From contig QVRM01002076.1 in assembly GCA_003439945.1 (NCBI GenBank), positions 1 to 64,000 of the forward strand: 64,000 bases of DNA. The letters are read 5' to 3'. The stretch is from Dermanyssus gallinae (taxonomy: Eukaryota; Arthropoda; Arachnida; Mesostigmata; Dermanyssidae). The notes below the pieces were generated by a model. It was not told where the DNA came from. It did not search any database and was given only the letters and a program-made list of their open reading frames with translations. The position numbers and the translations under genes were made by a program. Numbering within the stretch: the first letter of the stretch is position 1; each line of letters opens with the position of its first letter. Positions 34,801 through 44,039 of the stretch are shown here, piece after piece.

Positions 34801-37800
34801 ACGTGTTTCTTTCGGTGGTCTACCACCCATGTTGATAGGCTTCTTTCGGCCAGGTTAACATATTGCTCACTGATAAGAGAGATAGCCGCGTCTCTTCTCG
34901 TCGCAATCTCATCTAGAATTAGATGGAATGACAACTTCTATTACAGTTCACTTTTTTTTTACTGCTGAAACCTCTCAGCATTACTTTGAGGGATTACGGG
35001 AATCCAGACGGACATGCGCCACCCCAGTTATGGTGACTAGTCTGGAACTTGCAAACCCAGTAAATCCGCTTCTACCCCACCCCCAGGGATCGGTAACTGC
35101 GTAGGCATTGCTTCGAATTCATGGAAGTGGTGTTGCACCAACTCCTACATTCTACTCCAATCTGGCATCATCCGGCGTCTCATGTCTGCCTTGGTGCAGC
35201 TCAGACGCGTAAGCCAGACCGTTGACGCCTTCTACCGATCTGCAGGTACTTTTTGTCGACTAGCCTTTTTGCCGCCGCAGTCGGGAGAACGACAAGACAC
35301 TGATTTCGCCCTGTCCTGCCGGATTGCGGGCTTTCTGTGCGCATATCTGCCGGCATGCTCAGCTCTCGCCTGATCGGTTTTTCGATGATGTCCGCAAAGG
35401 GGTCCACGTCTCGCAGTACGATTGTCTTTGGCGGTCCCTCTAGAGTCTCGGCAATCAACCTTTGTGTTGATCGATTGTGCTAGCGTCTCAGCAAATGTGC
35501 CTGTTGATGCCTTCGTGTCGGTCACCTTCAAGAGAACGTCCCCACTTTCGGTCGTGGCTAGTCCTCCGCGCGCGGCCAATATAACGCCCGCCGCTCTGAG
35601 GTCTGCATTTTTTCGCTGGCCTATGAGCGTTTCTGCTGCAGTTTTACCCTCAATCTTTTTTACCCGGACAGTGGTGTGGGTCGCCTATGTCTGGTCTGAG
35701 ACGTTTGCCTCTTTTGGGGAGCTTCGAACCGCGGGCGGTGTTCTAACAATCACAGTCGAGTACCCGACAGCACGCCTTAAGGATCTGAGGGATCGTGTAG
35801 TCTCCCAGCTCCTCCCGCTTGTCTACATTAAGGGTATACAGGAGTCTACCCAAAAGCCCAATTAAGTCGACCGAAGTCGCCCCCAAGGGGACCATCCCGG
35901 CCTTCTCCTTCCTCGTGACGCCTCCGGGGGACTCTGGTGTATTCCCTTCGTCTCCTCTTCTTCGTCTATCTCGCCGTCGCCGACGACCTCAAAGTCGCTT
36001 TTGAATTTAAGTGCCGTCACCTTTCCTGGTTTAAGGTCGGCCAGCGCTGCCGCACCGGGAAACTGAGGGAGCATATGTTCGATGAGTCCTCTGTCTCTCT
36101 TCGGTCCCTTCATCAGAATGAGTCCTCGCGCTTCTCGAGGGCTCCCAATCCCCCTATGGGTTAGCTTGGCCCTTTTGAAGCATTTCTCTGCCCATCTCTT
36201 TAACACCATGTGTGCCGTCTTCTCTACGTCGTTGTTTCGGGTCGCCGTTTCAAAGGCTGTGTCGATCGTTGCAGCCGTCTTGGCCTCTCTCGCCTTGATC
36301 TGCTCCTTATCAAGCTTCTGATTACATTTCGAACACAGTGAGTTTCCGTGCAGCTCGAGCACCCTGTTCACCCCAGCAAGCTTTCGGACTTCTTCCTCGA
36401 GCTCGGCCTTAGCCTTTTGTAAGGCGTCTGCCTCATTGTTGCCTGAAGCCTGCGTGAATGCCCGCCTGAGTTTTGCTCGCTCGATCTCGAGTGACTCTAC
36501 CCGCTTTATTTTCGGTTTCGAGCTTTCCCGTCCACTCACGGCCTCTCTGTTGGGAAGGACGCTTGTATTTTAAGGAAAACTTACCTACCTACCCAACGGC
36601 GTCCTTGATGAACATCTCGGTCTGCGGTTGCACGATTAGTTGGCTCAACACCTTTGACCAGGTGCGCATCTGCTCGGCCGCTATGTCTGCGTCTTTAGGC
36701 TCAATTATTCTCATTGGCCAAGCCTTTACAGGCAACTCAGGCACGGTTCTGACCCCGCCCTAAGTCTTTGACTGAAGATAATCCAGCCATGGTCCGTTAT
36801 CCTCTAAGCCCTCATCCTTCTCGTTACCCTCATCATCACTCGCGTCTGCAGGTGTTTCAGTCTTTCGTCTTTGCTTCGGGGTCTGTTTCGACGTTATTTC
36901 CGTGTTCTTCCCGCTCTTCCCTTTTTCCTCCTCGTTTTCTCTTTCGTCGTCCATTACCTGTTTTCCCGCACCTGTCTCCCTTCATTACTAGGCGGTGTGT
37001 ATGAACACTCCCCCCAGAGCTCTCCTTGGTTGGCTCTCTTCCATTCTTCCCTCGCTCGTCTCTGTCGTTCCCGTTCTTTCGCCTCCATTGCCTTGCGTTG
37101 GCGTTCTTTGCGTCAGCCCCGAGGGGGCGAATATCGCCGGCATTTTTCGCCTATTGTCCCCACTCTGGGAACTCATCATGTTTGAGCTTGACACAATGTC
37201 AAGGTCGCTCAAACCCTACGCCCTAATGCGCCTGCACCGTCCGTACCTCCTGACCAAATTCCAGTTACGTGGACCAAGCAGGGGACTTCCTAGAGCGTCT
37301 GGCTCAACGGGTATCTATATAAGGTGGGACCGTTGTCGTGTTGCAGCCTCAACACTGGTCGCAGGAGGCCAGCAGAGGGCGCGATTCCTAGAAACACCGC
37401 CCATTGGGCGAGGGCACTCAACGATTGAGGCGCCACCTAGTGGCCGAAATCCCAACTTGCCTGCCTCACTCGTCTCTCAGCCTCGGAGGTCGGCGGACGC
37501 ACAGGCGCCACCGTCCTTTAGTGGTGCAGCCGTTAGAAATCCAAATTTGAATCCGCGGCGGACCGTTCCGAGCCACTAAACCGCTGCGCGGGTGGTTTCG
37601 TTTTGCTTCACTCTACCGAAAGGGTTTTGTTTAGTCTTCACAGCACACTGGCTCCTCACCTCTCCGTCTCACGGCCACGCACATCACACCAAAATGGTCA
37701 CTGAATTTCACACATCACTATGGTATGCCACTCTCTAGGTTTACCGGCCTGTACTCACAAAAGCAAGCGTAAACCTTCGGAGCTCCGTCGACACACGTCC

Positions 37801-38856
37801 GCACTCTTTGGCGCCAAACTAGCAGCCGGGCTGACAGCTACTCTGTACTAAGATTTTACAATCTCTTCTGAGAGCTCTACCAAACCCGACCGCTGTGTTC
37901 GAAAACAAAACAACTCTACGAGATCATATGTTCTAAAATTGTGGAAATGTTACGAACTGCCTATGATGATCAAGCACCGTTCTCAAGTGTCCTATGGATC
38001 AGCTGTAATAGTTTTGACTGATATGCGTCAGAAAACTAGGAATAACCTTTCAGAGTGATGCCGCTTAACTGCACTTTTTTTTATTAAAAGCCAAACTTAT
38101 TTCCTTCGTTTGAGGTGAATGCATCAAACGCAAAACACCCATGATAGCCCTATTACTCTCTGATATATCCATGTGGGCAACGAGACTTAAGATTAATGCC
38201 GGAAAGCTAAGAATACAAATTTTAGACGTGGATGGCGTGTGGCCGCTTCCGACATGATACATTGCAGTGGCCAAATACTGAGGTTTACGAACTCCATTCG
38301 TTATCTCGAGCCACGACTTCAATATTTAGGTAGGGCCTGAAACGGCTACATATATATGTCAAATATGTAACGTATGTAATGTCAGAAATGCCAATATTTT
38401 GTAAAAGCAGTTAGATGTTGACTGAGGAAGCTAATCAGATCTTTTAAGGTCAGTTGGGTATATTGCCAAAATATTGCCAGCCAAGGAAGAAATTGAGTAT
38501 CTTTTGTTGTCAGGTTACGGTCCCTTTGAAATGGAGTCCCTTGCCATAGTCGCCTACATATGTACATCGTACACAGGCATGATATCGTGGCGTGCTTTAA
38601 TACTGAGGTTCACAAGGACTCTGGTAACAGGATGTACATTTAGTTGAAATGCCTTGCTTTTTGCAATCGTTCTCCACCATAAACAAATATTCAATTTGTT
38701 ATAGCGATTCAATTATCAATAAAGCCCAAAGCATACCAAATTGCTATCTAGGAAACCAAATCAAGTAACCATTTGAATATGTTTTCGTTTCAGCCCTGCA
38801 TTCCTAACTTGATTGGCTGTTGTAAATATCCATGCCCCCCGGATGGCAGATGTTGA
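28853..38856 (+). CDS. Small secreted six-cysteine peptide (knottin/ICK-like), two exons
   Basis: Exon 1 (28,853-28,969) is exactly 39 codons: a typical signal peptide with a hydrophobic core at about residues 3-20, a short polar stretch, and one cysteine. It ends at a consensus donor GTAAGT (28,970-28,975), phase 0. Exon 2 (38,794-38,856) follows a pyrimidine tract and CAG acceptor (TTTTCGTTTCAG), is also phase 0, and encodes 20 residues with five cysteines and a TGA. Together the cysteines are spaced C-x6-C-x6-CC-x3-C-x5-C, the inhibitor-cystine-knot framework. AATAAA signals follow at 38,903 and 38,988. Such peptides in arthropods include toxins, antimicrobials and protease inhibitors; I cannot tell which this is. 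The pairing across a 9,824-bp intron is inferred from phase, splice sites and cysteine pattern. An unseen middle exon is possible. Confidence 0.65.
29040..29564. other. No gene seen (within the proposed intron)
   Basis: AT-rich, with a (TA)n tract at 29,271-29,290. A weak acceptor-like TATATTCCAG near 29,030-29,038 leads straight into a stop codon and was not used for the gene model. Confidence 0.45.
29575..29725 (+). mobile_element. tRNA-derived SINE, copy 3 (decayed)
   Basis: Matches the SINE from GACCGGAGGAAACACATAGG through a mutated B box (GGTTCAATCCT) to GTGGACTTAAATGTTGGCC. The 5' part is diverged and no flanking duplication is clear, so it is older than copies 1 and 2. Confidence 0.75.
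29726..31000. other. No gene seen (within the proposed intron)
   Basis: No supported exon. An (AT)n tract with a preceding A-run lies at 30,361-30,383. A GC-richer stretch at about 30,630-30,860 has no recognisable content. Confidence 0.45.
31029..31215 (+). pseudogene. Mariner-like transposase N-terminal scrap and adjoining dispersed repeat
   Basis: A short frame from ATG 31,030 reads a mariner-like N-terminus (EQKRICIRFYVKN) and then departs from it. The segment at about 31,105-31,200 (AAATGCGGT, CTCGTCTGCAAGT, GGGCCGGTAGTGTGGG) recurs at 41,170-41,260. The N-terminus recurs at 59,858. These look like pieces of one or two DNA-transposon families. Confidence 0.45.
33524..34800 (+). mobile_element. 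Mariner element inserted in R1-like copy 2
   Basis: The left end near 33,524-33,555 (AGGGAAAGTAAAAGGACTGATTTTTTT) has the look of a mariner terminal repeat and follows a TA. A transposase frame of about 1,019 bp follows. No matching right terminal repeat is visible, and the R1 homology resumes near 34,800 with about 120 bp missing, so the right end was probably deleted. No target-site duplication can be shown. Confidence 0.7.
33714..34732 (+). pseudogene. Mariner (DD34D) transposase with two stop codons and one frameshift
   Basis: Frame from ATG 33,714: an N-terminal helix-turn-helix region (KFCVKLGKPAAETFEMI, SGVFRWH), a TAA at 33,852-33,854, then EDRAGRPSTS and the first catalytic aspartate in ITGDESWIFEYDPETK. 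A TGA at 34,428-34,430 sits where an Arg codon is expected. The second aspartate is in WRVHHDNAPAHT. A one-base loss near 34,562 shifts the frame just before the third aspartate; the following frame carries it as DFFLFPHLKRKM and runs to TAA at 34,730-34,732. The length, about 340 codons, is usual for mariner. The mutation load is small, so this element is much younger than its R1 host copy. Confidence 0.9.
35201..36954 (-). pseudogene. R1-like copy 2 ORF1 remnant (Gag-like)
   Basis: An acidic N-terminus (36,954-36,760), then a 225-codon piece (36,539-35,862) with a coiled-coil-like stretch (RAKLRRAFTQASGNNEADAL, KAELEEEVRKL) and a CSKCNQ pair. The Gag core is split between two frames: GDVLLKVTDTKASTGTFAET (to about 35,470) and PPKTIVLRDVDPF, CLVVLPTAAAKRLVDKKYLQIG (35,458-35,201). 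The CCHC knuckles expected next are not readable. Frame breaks near 36,760, 36,550, 35,860 and 35,460. Confidence 0.7.
37369..37443. promoter_or_regulatory. Two CTCF-like motifs in the 5' leader of R1-like copy 2
   Basis: CCAGCAGAGGGCGC at 37,369-37,382 (plus strand) and CCACTAGGTGGCGC at 37,430-37,443 (minus strand) each match the CTCF core CCASYAGRKGGCRS at every position. They are 47 bp apart and face each other. A weaker relative lies near 37,504-37,525. They sit in the leader of the element, hence in the proposed intron. Binding is an inference. Confidence 0.45.
37600..38780. other. No gene seen (end of the proposed intron)
   Basis: AT-rich; no coding exon other than the one beginning at 38,794. 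Confidence 0.45.
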
Positions 38857-38902
38857 GGAATCAGTGACGTTCTTCGAGCACACATGGATTGAGAGCGTCG
38901 TG

Positions 38903-38993
38903 AATAAATACGTAGAAACTTCTAAATTGTACAATATCGTTGTCTTTGCTATCAGAAATCATCACTGTAACGCGAAGAGCAACCTACAATAAA
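38903..38993 (+). terminator. Polyadenylation signals of the secreted-peptide gene
   Basis: AATAAA at 38,903-38,908, 47 bp after the TGA, and again at 38,988-38,993 followed by T-rich sequence. Either could serve. Their closeness to exon 2 supports it as a terminal exon. Confidence 0.5.
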
Positions 38994-41137
38994 TTTGTAT
39001 TTTTTGTACGGCTTTGTACATGCAGTTCATGCTTGAGTGCGCTATTTTGTATCATGGATCCGACAATTCAATGCCGACGTACCTATATGTAGGCCCTTTT
39101 ACAGGTAAAGTCTGCTCCTGTGAATGATAATTGTGATCCAAAATCTTGGTTCAATAGTACCATTGCTGCGCCCTTCCTGGATTTAGTTGTAAAATCGATA
39201 TCCTCCTAAGGCTAACAACTAATATCTAAAAGTTAAACTATGCACAGGATCACACTAAACGGACATCCCGGCGGAGCCCGGCCCTTGCCTGTGCATAACC
39301 TGACGCAAAGAACCATTTCCTATCTCCAGGCACAAAATCTCTCGGTCCAGACAAAGCAGTTTATATGTCGGCTGCTGCACTATTTGGTAGGCTCGATTTG
39401 CCTTCCATTAAAGCGCCACCGCGTCTCTAATGTTGCAATGATCTTCGATTTGTCTGCGAGTTTCTATGCTCTGCTGCCAAGACACTTGCTCAAAGCGTCT
39501 TTTTTTTGTACTGCCGTATGAAAAAAACTTAGCGTTATAACAACCTGACTCTCCATGTGAATGGCCCTGTGCACTTTTTCGTAGTGTTCAAGACAGCTAG
39601 CGCGAGGACATCAAAAGGTCCTTTGAAGTCGAGCTTTGTTTTGTCCCCTGCTATTAGAATGAAGCCTATGCTTTTATAAAAGTTGGCACTGAGGTTTTGT
39701 ATATCATCTTACGATGCATGAGTCACACACGTGGAAATAAGGTACCCAACGGTTGGCACTTAAATGAATGGCTGACGCTACCCAGTTGGTCATTTCTCGG
39801 ATCATACTTTTTCGTACCGAACAAAGGTCAAGGATTTACGGAAGGAATGATAGCCCATACAGCAACACGGAAGCCGCTGACGGAGTCTGGGTCATGCTAC
39901 TCAGGCTGCGGAGATACTTATCTGCTTTTGTCGAATGAAACGCAATGTTTGACATTGCACCGAGAAATCATAAAAAATATAGTCAAAATTAGACTATGGG
40001 AGTCTGAATTTTGAGAGAAAATATGAGTTTAAAGTAGCATACTCATATTTTAAACATTTAAATCGGTGATAATTCATAATCGGGTTGGTTTTGTTGGGAA
40101 AGTGACATGAACTGCGGGCGCAGCACAGTTCAGCACAAACCTAGTTGTAATCTTTTTACATTTTAGAATTTATTGTAACTGCAATTACAATTGTAGGTTT
40201 TATCTCAGAAATCTAAAGGATGTCAAATTTTACTATCGGTCAACACTATCAAGGGCATACCTAGATCATTTAACTATAAAATAAGTGAAGCATTTCTAAT
40301 AAATTGTAAGAGTTTGTGTGGACGTTTTTCTTTTATACAAGTGGTATATTGGCTCGCATCAAAATGATCATCAGCCACGGCATACTTTCATACTCTCCTA
40401 TTAGTGCCTTATGTTTTACATTTATCAGAACATACAAAACATCCTCATTAGCAGGTTTAAATTACCTAGCCTGAACACCTGACGCTTTGCGTCACTTCCC
40501 CCCCTTAGCGCAGATTAGCTTATGCCTGACGAGGCGGGTTCTGAAGGAGTTACAGCCCACTCATATTACACCCAAGAGGACCTCACTCGTAGCTCTTAGT
40601 TCACATTCGTTGTGTCCGATTTTTGATGATACGTCTTTTAACTTAATAGCTTATACATATAATTGTTTTTAAACGTCGATACACCAACTATATGAACAAA
40701 AACACATGTAGAGGTTCCTAAAATAAATCTGAGTCCCGTAGTAACTTGGCTGGATTTTTTTTCTCAAATACAATTGTAATGAGACTAGGCTTAGAAGATA
40801 TTATTCTAGGAGAAACTATCTATGTATTTCAGCGGGTTTCTTTTCGCACCCTGAGAACACTAATTTAGTATAGCGTCACAGAGAGAAGTCCTAATGATGT
40901 TGTACCACAGTGAGTATCAGCAGAATCTATCATTCAGTATATTTTTTTTGTTAACTAGAACGTTATGCCGAAGAACCAGACCAATTAATCTATGAGCCTA
41001 AGGGTGCGTTTGCCGGTTTCATCGCAGTGTCAGGGTTGATTCCTCAAGAGACCTTCAAAAGCCTTCTTCAATAGATTCGCATACTTGCCCCTCCCCATTG
41101 ATGGTGTCGAATTCTTTTGTGTTTAATTTGCTATTAT
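38994..41137. other. No gene seen
   Basis: Open frames at 39,240-39,521, 39,697-40,014 and 40,487-40,672 show no domain, signal peptide or relative that I recognise. TGTAGGCCCTTTT occurs at 39,088-39,100. Confidence 0.45.
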
Positions 41138-41149
41138 CTTGAAGCGTTT

Positions 41150-41275
41150 TTTGTGTGAAGGAGTAACTGAAAAATGCGGTCGGCATACGCAGACGCCACT
41201 GCAGAACACTCGTCTGCAAGTATGGGCCGGTAGTGTGGGGCTCCAATCAACTGAAAACCAGTCATCTTTCTATCC
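41150..41275. repeat. Dispersed repeat shared with 31.1 kb
   Basis: Shares AAATGCGGT, ACTCGTCTGCAAGT and GGGCCGGTAGTGTGGG, in the same order and spacing, with 31,105-31,200. Probably a DNA-transposon piece. Confidence 0.6.
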
Positions 41276-41719
41276 CCCCAACCGACCGGGAATTGCAGGC
41301 GTAAGTCTATTCGTGGCCAGATTCTTTCCCGAAGGCCTGAGGGGTGCGCGTCGTGCGGCGGTTATTTGCTCTAGATTTTGCCGTATGTTTCTGTGTAAAA
41401 AAATGTGTCGCTCCTAGCCACTGAGGCAAAGACTCCTGCAATAGCGTGATCTTGAAGCAATGCTCCCGAATTTCTCACCTGATCATTTAACTTTGTGGAT
41501 GTTACAGTCTCAACAATTAAGTGATTCTATTTTAACACTGAACGTCACGCTTTTGATTAATGGCGTTTAGTACAGGGTCCTGGAGCTCATAGGGCCGATG
41601 CGGGTCTCACTAAGGTGAGTTGCAGCACCATTGGGTCCACCAGCCGTTGGGTCGACTGATATGAACTCAAGGCGAACTCAAAGCACGTCATCGTCAGATT
41701 ATTGAGGTAGCTTAAAGTC

Positions 41720-42114
41720 CTTTGGAGAAGTCCCCCGGGCTGGACGGTTAACGCCCCGAGTGACACTCGGTGGTACCGTCCGGGACGCCTGCTGCCTTGG
41801 CTTAATAGGCAAAATGAGTGAGAAGTGGCCACACGAACGCAGACCACCGGTCGAGAGGGCCTTCTGGCCCCGTATTTTACGGGGAACCCCTGCTCTGGAG
41901 TGGTCGGACCTCCTTCGGGGGGAATGTATATTCTGGGGTGTAACGCGGAATCGCGAGGTGAATGCGTCTAATCGGTACGGTGGAGTAGTGTGGTACCCCC
42001 ATTCCGAACCTCGATAGGGGAAAGGGTGGGGGATCTGCCGGCCTGTCAATTCGGGCTGGTGGGCACTCCCGTTCGGGTCCGCGCGTATTAAATCGCGGTT
42101 AAAGGGCGGGAGTG
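41720..42114 (+). other. GC-rich island with clustered short hairpins, function unknown
   Basis: Perfect or wobble stems on the plus strand: GGACGGT/ACCGTCC (41,742-41,781) enclosing CCGAGT/ACTCGG; GGGCC-TTCT-GGCCC (41,857-41,870), which competes with CCCCGTA-TTT-TACGGGG (41,868-41,884); CCTCC-TTCG-GGGGG (41,909-41,922, a UUCG tetraloop); CGCG-GAAT-CGCG (41,944-41,955); CACTCCCG/CGGGAGTG (42,064-42,114) enclosing CGCG/CGCG. A splice-donor-like GTAAGT begins at 42,114. It could be a structured RNA, a 5' UTR exon, or the leader of an unknown element. No rRNA or known ncRNA was recognised. Confidence 0.4.
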
Positions 42115-42119
42115 TAAGT

Positions 42120-44035
42120 ATTTCTCTCTTTTGCTGGCATTAGCCGACCTAGCCAGTGCCATGATATAAAGCATTGGAGAAGGTGCACCTCCCAGAGGGA
42201 GAGCGACATTGCCTATAGTTTGTACCTTAGCGTATGTGTGCTCTGGCACTGGACCAGTATTTGACAATCTTTGAGGTATGTTACAATCAGGTTAACTATT
42301 TTTATTTCTCATTTTTATTTCTACCTATGCCGAACTAGTAACAGCTGCAGTGTGGCAAATATTGTTATAGATTCTTTCGAAGTCGAAGAATACGATCATG
42401 ATATGGTTCCCTTTGGCGGGTTTGTCTTTACTGTCAGTATTTAAATCCAGAATATGTCCTGACCCAATCGTAATGGGACCATTAACCTCCCATAGTATCC
42501 AATAATTTTATTTTATTCTGTAAAGTGCGAGCAGACCACGGAGACTATGTTTTTTAAGATAGTTCCTGCTTGAAACGTTTTGAATATCACCCCACACGAG
42601 CCTAGTTGTGATTGTGGTCCACCTTGTTTTAAAATTAGTGTCTTTTCCTCAGTCGTACAATCAGTTAAAAATTCTTCTATTATGGGATTAGCGTTAGAGT
42701 CATCAAAAAACAATATTTCTCCTGGTGTCATATAATTACTTTAGCTGCTTGCTCCTGATGCCCTTAGGACACGTCGCACTTTTTGCGTTTGCAAGCGCCA
42801 AGCTAAAACTAACAGACCTCATGGAATAAGCCAGCCAGTTTTACATTCGGTGAAGAAACATTCGTAGGCACCCTGGCTTGCTTGATAGCTAGTTCGTAGG
42901 ATTATTTGATGGCCTTACTGACTTAAGCATCGGTAAAATTGTCATCATTTAGTTTATTCACCATATTATTGGTATTCACCATTACAGGTAACCTACATGT
43001 CTTATTATTTAGTGTTCAAACTATGAAGATAATTCGCACGTTCCTGCAGTGATTGTGCGTCGATTGACACGCATCGTGTCAAATGATAGCGATTGATGTT
43101 TCATTCACTACAAATTTTGCACCCATATTAATCAATTTCATAACACGCTTCTTTTAGACATATATAATGGTGATAACTATGCCAGGTTATCCTACACAAC
43201 AGCGTTTGATATATTTGTAGGCCCTTTTCCGCGTATCTGAAGAAAATGCTGGTCCTTCTGTATCGGTCCAGTACATGTGCACTAAATTATATTCTATCTG
43301 ATATAAGGTCTTCCGTAAAGGCTCTCTTTCGACGTAGTTCCAACGCTAGCGTCGCCGATGTGTTCCTATACGCTTCAAGCCCACGCTGAATTAAGCAATT
43401 TTTAACTCGACTGATGTTTATAGGTCTGTCAGCTTAAGATAAGGCGCAATCTTGTAAGCTATATCGGACGATTAGTGCCAGCTGCATCGTAAATAGAATG
43501 ACGGTAATATTTAGGTTGATGCCACAAAGTTTTCCGAGAAGCATTCTGGCTGCCGTTTCTTTGTTCGTTTTTCTTCTATGTGCCTGCTAAACGAGAGTCT
43601 TGGAGTAAAGGTCACTTTCAAACATCTAAACATGGCAAATGACTTACCAGCCCTACAGGGTGTCGTTTATCGCCAATACGGCGAACTTACTATATCACCT
43701 ATTACGAATAGCAGATACTGTTGGTATGATTTTGGGTCCGTAGCATAGATATAAGCAGTAGCGGACATGATCTGAAATTATTGCGCTGTCCTCAATCTCT
43801 ATAACGAAGTAACTAATGACCTCAGTGCTAACTGCGACGACATTAAATGAGATTCTACAAATCCAAAACGGTACTGTCGCATAAGACTCAAATTGTCGTC
43901 ATTCAAACAAGTCTTTGCCATGCTTGGTTACATTTGCACTGCCCCACGCAATGGCGTCTTGGGAAAAGTATTTATTTATAAAAATTGCTCGCTGTTTGGG
44001 TATGTAAATTTAAACAAAATTTTCCTAGATACGTT
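42120..44035. other. No gene seen
   Basis: AT-rich, with no supported exon or repeat apart from TGTAGGCCCTTTT at 43,216-43,228. Confidence 0.45.
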
Positions 44036-44039
44036 CCAG

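Larger units (their letters stand above)
31240..34950 (-). pseudogene. R1-like copy 2 ORF2 remnant (APE and RT), interrupted by a mariner
   Basis: Pieces recognisable against copy 1. 32,187-32,414: ADLVLISKGINSYRPMCLVS, KYAFRKGRSVLSAIEQV. 31,772-32,017: RRRLITSVAESIVLFAAPVW, then KAQRVAALRITMVYRTVSTA. 31,430-31,600: TQALTGHGDFQSYWFRI, CKYYQSKTEDTPEHTILWC, which preserves the C-terminal Cys/His motif that copy 1 has partly lost. The endonuclease part is spread over about 33,000-33,525 and 34,800-34,950. Numerous frameshifts and stops; the segment encoding the YADD core appears deleted around 32,050-32,160. Confidence 0.75.
31240..37600 (-). mobile_element. R1-like non-LTR retrotransposon, copy 2 (old, split by a mariner)
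   Basis: Minus-strand element parallel in layout to copy 1: leader (about 37,600 to 36,955), ORF1 (36,954 to about 35,200), ORF2 (about 34,950 to 31,240). It is much more decayed and is interrupted at about 33,524-34,800 by a mariner. Alignment with copy 1 suggests about 120 bp of ORF2 is missing at the mariner junction. It lies antisense within the proposed intron of the secreted-peptide gene. Confidence 0.75.
28970..38793 (+). other. Proposed intron of the secreted-peptide gene (9,824 bp, filled with transposons)
   Basis: Begins GTAAGT and ends TTTCGTTTCAG. It contains (TA)n tracts, a SINE, mariner-like scraps, and an R1-like element in antisense orientation that is itself split by a mariner. 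Confidence 0.55.

Noticed and set aside
41990..42015. CCCATTCCGAACC resembling part of 5S rRNA
   Set aside because: The similarity stops after 13 bases and the rest of a 5S fold is absent.
41587..42049. Overlapping minus-strand frames of 86 and 116 codons
   Set aside because: GC-rich sequence has few stops by composition; Arg/Pro-rich translation without domains. The hairpin cluster is the better description.
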